From an uncultured Lachnospira sp. (GTDB lineage Bacteria > Bacillota > Clostridia > Lachnospirales > Lachnospiraceae), in the NCBI GenBank assembly GCA_944381165.1, contig CALWKC010000018.1, forward strand, positions 1 to 56,606: a stretch of DNA of 56,606 bases. The letters are read 5' to 3'. The first letter of the stretch is position 1. Each line of letters starts with the position of its first letter. Made by a program: the position numbers and the translations under genes. Shown here piece after piece: positions 9,320 to 17,447 of the stretch. The notes below the pieces were generated by a model. It searched no databases. It was not told the DNA's origin and was given only the letters and a program-made list of their open reading frames with translations.

Positions 9320-9441
9320 AATTTCCTCCTGATTCACAAAAATATAATAAAACTATACCATAATTCCGGACGTCATTTTGTCCGTCACAATTTTGCTCTG
9401 CAAACCTGCATATGTCAGCTTTGCTGACGCTATTATAGCAT

Positions 9442-10266
9442 TTATTTTAAAGTAATAGAAGTATCATTTATTATAATTTTTCCTTCCTTTAACAGCCTTC
9501 CTACCGCGCGCTTAAAAGCGTTCTTGCTCATGTCAAAACGCTGTTTTATAATCTCCGGAGACGCCTTGTCCGTAAACGGCAGTTTACCTCCGTTTTTCTT
9601 AATCTCTTCATATATAATAGAGGCGTCCTCGTCCATCTGTATATATGCCTTCTGCTTAAGGCTTATGGAGAGCTTTCCGTCATCACGCACCTTCGAGACT
9701 CTTCCGTAAACAATATCTCCCACACTGAGATGTCCGAAAACTTCACTTTTAGGAATCATGCCGTAATACAAATTGTCAACAGCCACGTACACGCCATAAT
9801 CGGGATTAATTTCAATTACAGTTCCGCTTACCGCACTGTCCTTCACATACCCCTCAGCGTTTTTGAGATAATCATAGACTCGCATTGTTGCAGCAAGACG
9901 TCCGCTCTTGTCTATGTAGAGCGCCACAAGACAGCTGTCACCCTCATTGACATGCTTAGTCTGCTCTTTAAAAGGAAGAAACAAATCTTTCTCCAGCCCC
10001 CAGTCCAAAAACGCACCTATTTTACTCACCTGAGAAACAGTCAGCACCGCAAGCTCACCGAGCCTGATTTTCGGCTGTTTCGTAGTAGCTATCAATCTGT
10101 CGCTTGAATCCCTGTATACAAATACAGTAAGCGCATCTCCTATCTCGGTATCCTCCGGAACCATTTTCTTAGGCAGAAGCACCCTCTCGTCCTTCGTTCC
10201 GAGATACACTCCAAAATCTGTCTCCTTTACCACATTAAGACACTGTGTCTTTCCCAATTCTATCAT
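9442..10266 (-). CDS. cvfB: CvfB-like S1 RNA-binding protein
   Basis: A 274-aa protein with three consecutive S1-like OB folds (about 1-60, 65-130, 140-210) and a C-terminal winged helix (about 220-274). That is the CvfB/YitL architecture, known as an RNA-binding virulence and expression regulator in Staphylococcus and Streptococcus. The N terminus MIELGKTQ is typical. The start at 10266 follows GGAG; an in-frame upstream extension runs into an AT-rich leader and is unlikely. Probably monocistronic, between ridA and the tRNA. Confidence 0.85.
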   Translation of the reverse strand: MIELGKTQCLNVVKETDFGVYLGTKDERVLLPKKMVPEDTEIGDALTVFVYRDSSDRLIATTKQPKIRLGELAVLTVSQVSKIGAFLDWGLEKDLFLPFKEQTKHVNEGDSCLVALYIDKSGRLAATMRVYDYLKNAEGYVKDSAVSGTVIEINPDYGVYVAVDNLYYGMIPKSEVFGHLSVGDIVYGRVSKVRDDGKLSISLKQKAYIQMDEDASIIYEEIKKNGGKLPFTDKASPEIIKQRFDMSKNAFKRAVGRLLKEGKIIINDTSITLK

Positions 10267-10350
10267 ATTACATTTCTCCGTTTTAACCGTATCAGCTTGA
10301 ACAAAAAGCACTGAGCGCACCCTTTCGCGCCCCGAGCGTTATTAAGTATC

Positions 10351-10377
10351 AAAAAAGCCCTCGCTTTATGCGAGGGC
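10351..10377 (-). terminator. Intrinsic terminator after tRNA-Gln
   Basis: Minus-strand GCCCTCGC-ATAAA-GCGAGGGC followed by six U residues, four bases past the tRNA 3' end. Confidence 0.93.
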
Positions 10378-10380
10378 AAG

Positions 10381-10453
10381 CTGGGCTTGAGGGACTCGAA
10401 CCCCCAGAATGCTGGAATCAGAATCCAGTGCCTTACCATTTGGCGAAAGCCCA
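10381..10453 (-). tRNA. tRNA-Gln (anticodon CUG)
   Basis: Complete 73-nt cloverleaf on the minus strand. The acceptor stem is TGGGCTT/AAGCCCA with the U1-A72 pair usual for tRNA-Gln and G73. The anticodon stem CTGGA/TCCAG encloses the loop TTCTGAT, giving anticodon CTG for codon CAG. The T arm contains GGTTCGAGTCC. CCA is not encoded. A strong terminator follows immediately. I saw no integrated element at its 3' end. Confidence 0.95.
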
Positions 10454-10597
10454 ATATCGTGACGACATGTGGTATTATACACAACTGAAATATAAATTGC
10501 AAGTATTTTTCAAAAAAAAATTATATTTTTTAACAGTTCAGCCATAAGCTGTATTGCAGGCAAATCATGCTCGCATGAAATTGCCCGTTATACCCGC

Positions 10598-11110
10598 TTA
10601 ACTGCCGCCGTTTCTGCGCATCAGAACAGGAAAGCCTTCTCTGTATTGCTTTATTATAAAAGGATGGCGAGCAGCATAATCGTATATTGTATCTCCAAGC
10701 CCCTCTTCGACAAGCTCTTTCATTCGTTCCAGCGGAACTCTGTTAATCGCCGGACATGTAGGAGTAAGGGCAATCACCAGCTCTCTCCCGTCTCTCATAA
10801 TCCTAAGAGGCCATATTTTACAGTCAAAAGGCTTGTCCTCATCCGACAGAACGCATCCCCTGCTGCCGTCAAGGAACATACAAGGTGTCTCCTCATTTTC
10901 ATCCTCTGTCCTGTACTCGCCCTCCAGCGACATCCGCCCGTACTCATATCCTTCTGTCTCATCCAACACAAAATCAACATTTCTGTCCTTTTTAAGCCGC
11001 TCCACAGTCTCCTTCGGAAACAGAGGCGTCTCCCAAAGACTGCCCCTCTTAAACGAGCAGCAGAATCTGCACTCCGCACATGTTGATTTTTCAAGAACTT
11101 TTGACAGCAT
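10598..11110 (-). CDS. YkgJ-family cysteine-cluster protein
   Basis: A 170-aa cytosolic protein of the YkgJ (UPF0153) family, thought to bind zinc or an Fe-S centre through conserved cysteines; the biochemical role is unknown. Cysteines are grouped as CAECRFCC near residue 12, then CMFLDGSRGC and CKIWPLR, the family's usual distribution. The start follows GGAAGAGGG. It lies 29 bp after the DUF2156 gene and on the same strand, so cotranscription is likely. A hairpin without a U-run (10559-10590) follows it. Confidence 0.8.
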   Translation of the reverse strand: MLSKVLEKSTCAECRFCCSFKRGSLWETPLFPKETVERLKKDRNVDFVLDETEGYEYGRMSLEGEYRTEDENEETPCMFLDGSRGCVLSDEDKPFDCKIWPLRIMRDGRELVIALTPTCPAINRVPLERMKELVEEGLGDTIYDYAARHPFIIKQYREGFPVLMRRNGGS

Positions 11111-11139
11111 ATCCCTCTTCCTTTCCTAAATCCAATCAG

Positions 11140-12036
11140 TTATTTTTCAACCGCGCTGTATTTTTTCAGCAGAATTTTCGGATGATACGACATTTTTGCT
11201 TTGCGCAGTCCCTCTATTCCTATATCCTCCTCGCGGTTAAGCCACGTTATTCCCTCAAGACCCGCAGCAAAGAAATTGTTTATTGCCGCATATCCTCCGT
11301 TCGCAGCGCACTCGCCCACAGCCTTCTCAAAATGCACGTCAACCGTATGCCCGTTTATTTTTGAAGCCAGCGTCATCGCGCACGGACTGTCATTTACATA
11401 TATAATGCCTCCCATGAGCTCCAATTCCCTGAAATACTGCAGCGCCTCCCTGATAGCCCTGTACTCCGCAATCTGGGATTCATTCTCCTGCTGCAGATGC
11501 TCGTAATACCATGCATCCGCCACCGCAGCCGCATCCTCCCAGTTACACTCCCCCATTTCCGCATAAGTATAATCGGGATATGTTCTCATAAACTTTGATA
11601 CATGATTTTTCTTTTTATGAAATGATTTTCCCGAAAGCCCGGCAAGCTCGCGGCATGAATAGATGTAATCGCTGTCACCGGCATCCGATGAAAATATAAA
11701 ACGCCCGGGCATCAGCTCCTCAAGAAGCTCCTTCTGCGCCTCGGTCAAAAAAGCAAATCTGAGCTTTTCATTTCTCGTCTCGGCATCAAGCTCTATCTCT
11801 TTTAAAGCCCTTGCGGCGTCGCCCCTTCCAACCGGAAATGTATATCCGAGTCTTGCTCCGGTTCCGTAATATCTTCTTATTAAAAAATCCCTGTACCGGC
11901 TGATTTCCGTATTATATTTTCCGCGGAGCAGATATATATTCGCAAATGAAACATCGCTCCCGATACAATCTGACATCTCAACTGATTTTTTAACCCACGC
12001 TCCGTCTGAAAGCTGCGGTGCAGACCATTCCAGCAT
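11140..12036 (-). CDS. DUF2156 / LPG-synthase C-terminal-like acyltransferase-fold protein
   Basis: A 298-aa soluble protein related to the catalytic (GNAT-fold) domain of lysyl-phosphatidylglycerol synthase (DUF2156). Family-type segments are FKKKNHVSKFMRTYP-like (here FHKKKNHVSKFMRTYPDYTY, about 150-170), GGIIYVNDSPCAMTLASKING and the C-terminal MSYHPKILLKKYSA. The MprF membrane domain is absent, so it could transfer an aminoacyl or acyl group to a soluble substrate. The start at 12036 follows GGAGAG; a 47-residue upstream extension has no ribosome site. Confidence 0.78.
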   Translation of the reverse strand: MLEWSAPQLSDGAWVKKSVEMSDCIGSDVSFANIYLLRGKYNTEISRYRDFLIRRYYGTGARLGYTFPVGRGDAARALKEIELDAETRNEKLRFAFLTEAQKELLEELMPGRFIFSSDAGDSDYIYSCRELAGLSGKSFHKKKNHVSKFMRTYPDYTYAEMGECNWEDAAAVADAWYYEHLQQENESQIAEYRAIREALQYFRELELMGGIIYVNDSPCAMTLASKINGHTVDVHFEKAVGECAANGGYAAINNFFAAGLEGITWLNREEDIGIEGLRKAKMSYHPKILLKKYSAVEK

Positions 12037-12385
12037 ATAAACTCTCCATTCTGTCTTACAATTACAAGTATGGCAAATCGCTGCGCGCACCATACAATAC
12101 TTATGCCGAATATTTACAGGCATAAGCTTTTTGGCTTGCGATATTTTACCACACCCCCGCCGCAAGCACAACCTCAATTTACTATATCTGCAAATACACG
12201 TTTTTATGAGCTTTTACGCATTATTCGTGTTCTGAACGCCCCAAAACGGCTATGATAAAATTTTTATAAATTTTGACAAACATTTTTCATAAATAACGCA
12301 ATTTAAGTTGACCGCTGTTTACATATAATCTAAAATAGCTTTAGCTGTATTTTGTATTGTAAGAAACGGAGGATTTATATTTATT
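12037..12385. other. Divergent promoter region, 349 bp
   Basis: It holds a minus-strand promoter (TTGTGC / 17 bp / TAAAAT, 12143-12171) for the DUF2156-YkgJ pair and a stem-loop CTTATGCC/GGCATAAG (12100-12126) in that leader. On the plus strand a TATAAT at 12324-12329 could serve the membrane-protein/P-II pair, but its -35 is poor. No gene seen. Confidence 0.55.
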
Positions 12386-12955
12386 ATGAACAAAAAAAAC
12401 ATAACTTTGATTTTGATCGGCATTATTCTGCTTACATTGCAGTTTAACGTCCATATCGGCAAAATTTATTTTGATATATTTAACGATATTATAGCCATGG
12501 TGCTCATAGCCATAGGGGGCTTTCCGATTGCAGGACGCAATGTCTTATTTAAAAAAATGCGCATAATGATTGTTATAGGATTCATTCTTACCGTTTTAGG
12601 TCAAATTATGAATTTTGTAATAGCCTATTCCGGCGGCAATAATGCCACGAATATTATTACAGGACTTTCAACCATATCAAATATCTATCTCACCTATTAT
12701 TTCACAGAGGGACTTATACTCGAAGCCAAATTCCAGGAGAAATCAGCTCTCACGCGTTCTCTTCGGTTAATCTGGGCAATTTACGGAATACTTGTGTTTG
12801 CAAACTTTATTGCGGCAATGTCAGGAATACCGTTAATCGCAATTTTTGTTCAGGTTTTATCTGTTATATTCGCAATATATTACTGCTCTTCAGTATTGAC
12901 GGCATGCAGCCATCTTTACATGGACGGGCTTCCGACTAAACATATGGATATTTAA
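12386..12955 (+). CDS. Unknown membrane protein upstream of P-II
   Basis: A 189-aa protein of about five or six hydrophobic helices with few charged loops; I do not recognise the family. GGAGG lies 13 bases before the ATG, longer than usual, and no closer alternative ATG fits. It ends 38 bp before a P-II signalling protein. P-II genes are commonly paired with the ammonium channel amtB, but this protein is far too short and lacks AmtB motifs. A role as a P-II-controlled membrane partner is only an inference from position. Confidence 0.7.
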   Translation: MNKKNITLILIGIILLTLQFNVHIGKIYFDIFNDIIAMVLIAIGGFPIAGRNVLFKKMRIMIVIGFILTVLGQIMNFVIAYSGGNNATNIITGLSTISNIYLTYYFTEGLILEAKFQEKSALTRSLRLIWAIYGILVFANFIAAMSGIPLIAIFVQVLSVIFAIYYCSSVLTACSHLYMDGLPTKHMDI

Positions 12956-12993
12956 AAATATGCCGCGCTTTGAGCGGCGGAACGGAGTTTGAA

Positions 12994-13332
12994 TTGAAAA
13001 AGTTAGAAATTATTATCAGACCTGAACGTCTTGACGATTTAAAAACCATTTTAAATGAGTGCGGAGCGCACGGTATCATGATTACAAATATAATGGGGTA
13101 TGGAAGCCAGCGCGGTCACAAACGGGAATATAACGGAATTGATTTCGGAGGCAACCTTTTGCCTAAAGTTAAGGTTGAGACTATAGTGAGTGATGAAACC
13201 TCAGAACAGATTATTGATTTAGTTATAGAAAAAATTAATACGGGAGTTTACGGAGACGGCAAAATTTTTGTCTATGATGTGGCGGACGCAGTCCGCATAA
13301 GAACAGGAGAGCGCGGAGTAGACGCGCTCTGA
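12994..13332 (+). CDS. glnB: P-II nitrogen regulatory protein
   Basis: Trimeric signalling protein of the GlnB/GlnK family, exactly the canonical 112 aa when started at the TTG at 12994 (GGAG six bases upstream; product starts MKKLEIIIRPERL). An upstream ATG at 12970 would add eight residues and lacks a site. The T-loop (36-55) and the B-loop TGVYGDGKIFV (83-93) are recognisable. The T-loop tyrosine that is uridylylated in proteobacteria, Tyr51, is Phe here, while Tyr46 remains. Signalling is therefore probably by ATP/ADP/2-oxoglutarate alone. Gene pair with the unknown membrane protein upstream. Confidence 0.92.
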   Translation: MKKLEIIIRPERLDDLKTILNECGAHGIMITNIMGYGSQRGHKREYNGIDFGGNLLPKVKVETIVSDETSEQIIDLVIEKINTGVYGDGKIFVYDVADAVRIRTGERGVDAL

Positions 13333-13339
13333 AATACAT

Positions 13340-13394
13340 TTTTATTCTTATCAATCCGCGCCTCGCAAAAGAGTTCGCTTGCGAACTCTTTGTT
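13340..13394 (-). repeat. R1 repeat, truncated copy 5 (reverse orientation)
   Basis: Reverse-oriented R1 fragment that keeps the H2 loop end, one H2 arm (TCCGCGCCTC-like) and the complete H1 palindrome, and lacks H3. It lies directly after the P-II stop. On the plus strand the H1 palindrome is followed by GTTTTTATT, so it could serve as the terminator of the P-II gene. Confidence 0.8.
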
Positions 13395-13395
13395 T

Positions 13396-14076
13396 TTATT
13401 TATCCTGCTGTTCTGCATCCTCTGCGCTGCCTTCCGGAGTCTCCTCCTCTTTATCTTCCTGAGGCTGTACGCTTGCCTTTGCGTAAATAAGAAATATTCT
13501 CGCAAGTATATAGCTGTCTATATAGACAATCAGCGGAATTGTTACTATGAAAGCTGTGAAGAAGTTAATTGAAAATATAATAAGTCCATATGTAGCAAAC
13601 AGCATTATGAATGTCTGCGGCAAATGATGCATACACAAAATAAGCGAATTTTTAAGCGTCCGGATAACCGAATTATCAAACTTTGAAAGCATCGGAAAAG
13701 CATAGAGCACAACTGCCGACAAAACTAAAAGCATGCCTATGACGGCGAACATAAAAAGTCTTATAGGAAGACCGCCATCGTTATTCGCCCATGTATAACA
13801 TATCCTGACATCTGTAATCAGCAGCGCTGTGAGCACCACAATAATAAGCTCCATTATAAAACTCTGTTTGAAATTCTGCTTGAACGATTTAATGAAACCT
13901 CTGAACACATAGCTCTCCTCATCACGGACAAGCTTCATACCAACATAGAACATGGCTGTAAGCGAAGCTCCTATCGTGACAATCGGAAGGCTGAACAGCA
14001 CTCCGAAGAAGCCAAGAATTAAAAAATCTCCTGCTTTTGTCAACGCCCTGAAAAATTTTCCTTCTATACTAAACAT
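13396..14076 (-). CDS. YesL-family membrane protein (DUF624)
   Basis: A 226-aa protein with the YesL/DUF624 N terminus (GDFLILGFFGVLFSLPIVTIGASLTAMFYVGMKLV-like segment, about 17-50), the FKxNFKQS cytosolic loop and four to five helices in all. A highly acidic, Gln-rich tail (about 205-226) is unusual. YesL proteins often sit next to carbohydrate ABC systems, but this one is isolated; function unknown. The start follows AAAGGAACG. Convergent with the P-II gene, separated by R1 copy 5. Confidence 0.85.
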   Translation of the reverse strand: MFSIEGKFFRALTKAGDFLILGFFGVLFSLPIVTIGASLTAMFYVGMKLVRDEESYVFRGFIKSFKQNFKQSFIMELIIVVLTALLITDVRICYTWANNDGGLPIRLFMFAVIGMLLVLSAVVLYAFPMLSKFDNSVIRTLKNSLILCMHHLPQTFIMLFATYGLIIFSINFFTAFIVTIPLIVYIDSYILARIFLIYAKASVQPQEDKEEETPEGSAEDAEQQDK

Positions 14077-14281
14077 AAATTTACCGTTCCTTTCAGCTTA
14101 ACTGTACTTTATCAAGATATGATTATACTGTAATTTACTCAAAATGCAAATAACTTTCGATTAATTTCCGCCCTGTTTTTATTAAATATTTATAAAAGTA
14201 TGTCTTTTCATCAATAGTTATGTTAAACTTGATTTACAGTTTGCACAAATAAAGTATGCATAAAACGGAGGATTTTCTTTA

Positions 14282-14980
14282 ATGGCAAATCAGAAAACAA
14301 AAAAAAATAAAATGCCGAAAGAACAAAAGACACCTTTCAAAGAACTCAATTTCAGTGAAAAAGTAAGCTATATATTCGGTTACTATAAATATTACGCGCT
14401 GGCATTTCTGATTGCAGCCGCGTTTATCGGTTATACAGTATATTCGTTTATCCAGAATAACTATGATGTTGTCTGTAATATAGTCGCTGTTGACGGTAAA
14501 ATCACGGGATATGACACCTTTTCCGATGACATTACAAAAGGTTTCTCAAACTATCTTGGAATTGACGGCAAAAAAACAAGAGTTGAGATTGACTTCAATT
14601 ACTCTCTTATCGTTCAGCCGCTTGATCAGGAGGCCAACGTAAGCCAGAACAAAATATACATCCTCGCCTCCGTCGGCTCTATTGACGGATATATGGCAAA
14701 CCGCGACTATATAGATTACTTTTCCACAGATACAGAAACATTTCTCGTCGACTTGAGAGAGCTTCTTACTTCTGACGAACTTGAACGCATCGGTGACGAA
14801 AATATTATTTACTACACCAAAAAGGACGGTACTGCTGTTCCGATAGCCGTAGATTTATCCGGAACAAAAATAAAAACCGAAACAGACCTTACCATGGAAT
14901 CGCCTTGCTACGGAGTGGTTGTTTCCGCTCAAAACACCGAAAATGCCGTTTCGTTTATACGCTACGCTTTTGACTTATAA
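14282..14980 (+). CDS. Unknown single-pass membrane protein
   Basis: A 232-aa protein. A very basic N terminus (Lys-rich, 1-20) precedes one transmembrane helix (about 40-60) and an extracytoplasmic domain of about 170 residues with no motif I recognise and no cysteines beyond scattered ones. The predicted topology is type II. GGAGG lies upstream. Its 3' end overlaps that of the convergent GNAT gene by 6 bp. It shares no operon; possible promoter in the AT-rich gap with the YesL gene. Confidence 0.7.
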   Translation: MANQKTKKNKMPKEQKTPFKELNFSEKVSYIFGYYKYYALAFLIAAAFIGYTVYSFIQNNYDVVCNIVAVDGKITGYDTFSDDITKGFSNYLGIDGKKTRVEIDFNYSLIVQPLDQEANVSQNKIYILASVGSIDGYMANRDYIDYFSTDTETFLVDLRELLTSDELERIGDENIIYYTKKDGTAVPIAVDLSGTKIKTETDLTMESPCYGVVVSAQNTENAVSFIRYAFDL

Positions 14981-15820
14981 GTCCTTTATTAATTTTTTAC
15001 GGTATAATTCCAGGGTTTCCTGTGCATCTGCGTAATATTCAACGCCAAGCTTTAACGCAAGTTCACGGGAAGCCCTGTTGTTTTTATCGACAGCCGCAAA
15101 CAATTCCTCCAACTCAAGCTCGTCACTCGCATATCTGATTATTTCCCTTGACGCTTCATACGCATAGCCATGCCCCTGCCACGTTTTACCGATTAAATAT
15201 CCAAGCTCCTGCCTCTGTCTTCCGTCAATCACACGGTTTTCAATTCCGATTCTGCCCACCAGAGCCCCGCTTACTCTTTCAAATACAAGCCATAGCCCGT
15301 ACTGATAAAAGCCATACATATTTTTTATGTAATTTTTGGTAAATTCCAGCTCCCGCTCATACTCGTACAGCGGTTCTATATACGGACATTCATTAAGAGT
15401 CCCATATAGCTGATACATAAGCGGCAGGTCCTCCGCAGTCATCTCCCGAATGATAAGCCTTGCGCTGCGCGCTACCTCAAACGGCTGTCCTGTCATTCTT
15501 GCATATATAAGCTCTAAGTATCGCACGCTCACCTCAAAATCCTGTATCACATACGGATACCCTGAAAATTTTCCCGTATCAACACCCACTCCGAAAATAC
15601 GGCACAACCCTCCTGATGCAAATTCACCGCGCGCCTTCTCAAATTCCTCCGCCTCGCAATCCGTAATTACAAGAGCATCCGACGAACATATTTCACTCCA
15701 CGCTGTTATCTGCTCTGCGTCAATTCCCTGCCCGCGCATTCTGTCTATAAAGTCTTTTATATCGTATTTCTGAGCACAGGCTTGATTTTTATTCTGTTTT
15801 ATATATATTTTTTTGAGCAT
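14975..15820 (-). CDS. GNAT N-acetyltransferase with N-terminal extension
   Basis: A 281-aa protein. The C-terminal ~170 residues are a RimJ/RimL-type GNAT domain: ARLIIREMTAEDLP start, GLWLVFERVSGALVGRIGI strand, the acetyl-CoA site ELGYLIGKTWQGHGYAYEA near 210 and ASRELALKLG near 255. The N-terminal ~115 residues resemble a HAD-like/sugar-nucleotide helper region only weakly. The substrate is unknown. Two in-frame ATGs lie two codons apart; the second (15820) has better spacing from GGGGG. Confidence 0.85.
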   Translation of the reverse strand: MLKKIYIKQNKNQACAQKYDIKDFIDRMRGQGIDAEQITAWSEICSSDALVITDCEAEEFEKARGEFASGGLCRIFGVGVDTGKFSGYPYVIQDFEVSVRYLELIYARMTGQPFEVARSARLIIREMTAEDLPLMYQLYGTLNECPYIEPLYEYERELEFTKNYIKNMYGFYQYGLWLVFERVSGALVGRIGIENRVIDGRQRQELGYLIGKTWQGHGYAYEASREIIRYASDELELEELFAAVDKNNRASRELALKLGVEYYADAQETLELYRKKLIKDL

Positions 15821-15900
15821 ATTCATGTCCCCCGTTTTATTTGACTTTTTTCATTATACTATATACAATAGCATAGTGCCGCAAACGGCACTGTTTTATT

Positions 15901-15934
15901 CCTCGCGAAAGAGTTCGCAAGCGAACTCTTTGTT
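15901..15934 (-). repeat. R1 repeat, truncated copy 6 (reverse orientation)
   Basis: Only the H1 palindrome (AAAGAGTTCG arms) and the end of one H2 arm (CCTCGCG) remain, in reverse orientation. It lies between the divergently transcribed GNAT and cyclophilin genes, 41 bp before the latter's start. Confidence 0.75.
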
Positions 15935-15975
15935 ATATTCAAACTCAAATAATATTTTATGAAAGGGCTACTAAA

Positions 15976-16500
15976 ATGGCAAATCAAAATCCAATCGTTA
16001 CTTTTACAATGGATAACGGTGATGTAATGAAAGCAGAGCTTTATCCTGAAATTGCTCCTAACACAGTAAATAACTTTATAAGCCTTATCAAAAAGGGCTT
16101 CTATGACGGCGTGACTTTCCACCGCATTATTCCCGGCTTTATGATTCAGGGCGGAGACCCTGAGGGCACAGGCATGGGAGGTCCGGGGTACAGCATCAAG
16201 GGCGAATTTTCCAAGAACGGTTTTAAAAATGACCTGCTTCACACAAAGGGAGTTCTCTCAATGGCGCGCACTATGATACCTGATTCAGCCGGCTCACAGT
16301 TTTTTATAATGCACGAAAAAGCGCCTCACCTCGACGGAGAATATGCCGCTTTCGGCAAGCTCACCGAAGGAGAGGACGTGTTGGACAAAATTGCGACTGT
16401 TGACACCGATTGGAACGACCGTCCGTTAAAGCCTCAGGTGATTTCATCTGTTACAGTAGAGACTTTCGGCGTTGAATATGACGAGCCTGAAACTCTCTGA
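15976..16500 (+). CDS. ppiB: Cyclophilin-type peptidyl-prolyl cis-trans isomerase
   Basis: Cytosolic cyclophilin (174 aa, no signal peptide) that catalyses proline cis-trans isomerisation. Active-site blocks are FHRIIPGFMIQGGDPEGTGMGGPGY (about 54-78, with the catalytic Arg), the SMARTM-x-DSAGSQFFI segment (about 95-115) and the C-terminal H-x-x-L-D-G-E-Y-A-A-F-G-K segment. The start follows GAAAGGG. Monocistronic, ended by a strong shared terminator. Confidence 0.95.
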   Translation: MANQNPIVTFTMDNGDVMKAELYPEIAPNTVNNFISLIKKGFYDGVTFHRIIPGFMIQGGDPEGTGMGGPGYSIKGEFSKNGFKNDLLHTKGVLSMARTMIPDSAGSQFFIMHEKAPHLDGEYAAFGKLTEGEDVLDKIATVDTDWNDRPLKPQVISSVTVETFGVEYDEPETL

Positions 16501-16510
16501 TATTCGGAAC

Positions 16511-16568
16511 AAAAAATCCCATCTGCCGTTCTCCTCACATTGAGGGAGTCAGGCAGACGGGATTTTTT
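16511..16568. terminator. Bidirectional terminator (cyclophilin / TPM gene)
   Basis: AAAAAATCCC-x-TCTGCC pairs with GGCAGA-x-GGGATTTTTT around a small inner hairpin. A-run and T-run flanks allow termination on both strands, between two convergent genes. Confidence 0.88.
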
Positions 16569-16649
16569 ATTTATGCAGGCGCAAGCCATGCGGAAATGCT
16601 TGTATTTACATTTGACGGCGCGCAGTACCGCTTACGATATGTATTTGAT

Positions 16650-17447
16650 TCAGAAATGACCTCCGGCGCTCCCGGAATTACCTCCTCCGCCGCCTCCTTT
16701 GCTGCCGCTGCTGGTCTGAATTTTACGCGTAGTGACAGTTGTATTTATAAATCTGTCTTCACGCCTGTGTATACGCACCCCATCCTTCGCGTATGTATTT
16801 CCGTTGACTGTCATTTTTGATTTTGCATTGTACATCATAATCAGAACGGAGATTACGGCAACTGCTGCGGCTATAGCGAGCTTTACCGGAAAATATAAAA
16901 ACAACCTGTAACCTATGCTCTCATCAAGCTCCTTTCTCGTGAGCTCAATGTACTTATCGCACGCCTTATAGTATTTACCGTCTGTCAGGCGCGACTTGGT
17001 TTTATCCACAATTCCCTGAAGATTGCTCTGGCTTATATCAGTCTGTGCTCTTCCCGATGTTACAACACGGACCGCACGAGAATTCATGTCAACCACATAG
17101 ACGATAACATCCGGCACAGATGACGAAGAATCATAGCCGTATCCGCCGTCGCTTACAAAATTTCTCACATAGCTGTCAAGACTGCTTCCGTCAAGCCCTG
17201 TTTTCAAGGTGAGAATAACTATATCAGTTCTGCACTTTTTTGAGACAGAAGCACAGCTCTTTTCAAGTCTGTTCTCCTCACTGTCAGACAAAATCCCAGC
17301 GTCGTCAGTCACATAATTTTTTTGACTGCTCTCGGCAGCAGCCGCATTTACCGGCACTGAATATGAAGCGCATACCATGAACACAACGGCGATAACCGCC
17401 GCAAGGAATACCGCGGCTTTCGCTCTGTCAATTATTTTTCTAATCAT
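16650..17447 (-). CDS. TPM-domain (YgcG-like) membrane protein
   Basis: A 265-aa protein. A signal/TM helix (about 12-32) is followed by a TPM domain (about 42-165: YVTDDAGILSDSEENRLE start, DIVILTL, VVDMNSRAVRVVTSGRA), a second TM helix near 190 and a Ser/Gly-rich tail ending GGGGGGNSGSAGGHF, the classic end of this family. TPM proteins are implicated in membrane protein quality control and photosystem repair elsewhere. The start overlaps the zinc-ribbon stop (ATGA), so the pair is translationally coupled. Confidence 0.85.
   Translation of the reverse strand: MIRKIIDRAKAAVFLAAVIAVVFMVCASYSVPVNAAAAESSQKNYVTDDAGILSDSEENRLEKSCASVSKKCRTDIVILTLKTGLDGSSLDSYVRNFVSDGGYGYDSSSSVPDVIVYVVDMNSRAVRVVTSGRAQTDISQSNLQGIVDKTKSRLTDGKYYKACDKYIELTRKELDESIGYRLFLYFPVKLAIAAAVAVISVLIMMYNAKSKMTVNGNTYAKDGVRIHRREDRFINTTVTTRKIQTSSGSKGGGGGGNSGSAGGHF

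Noticed and set aside
10381-10453. Integration site at the tRNA-Gln 3' end
   Set aside because: No integrase gene and no repeat of the tRNA end was noticed in the window.
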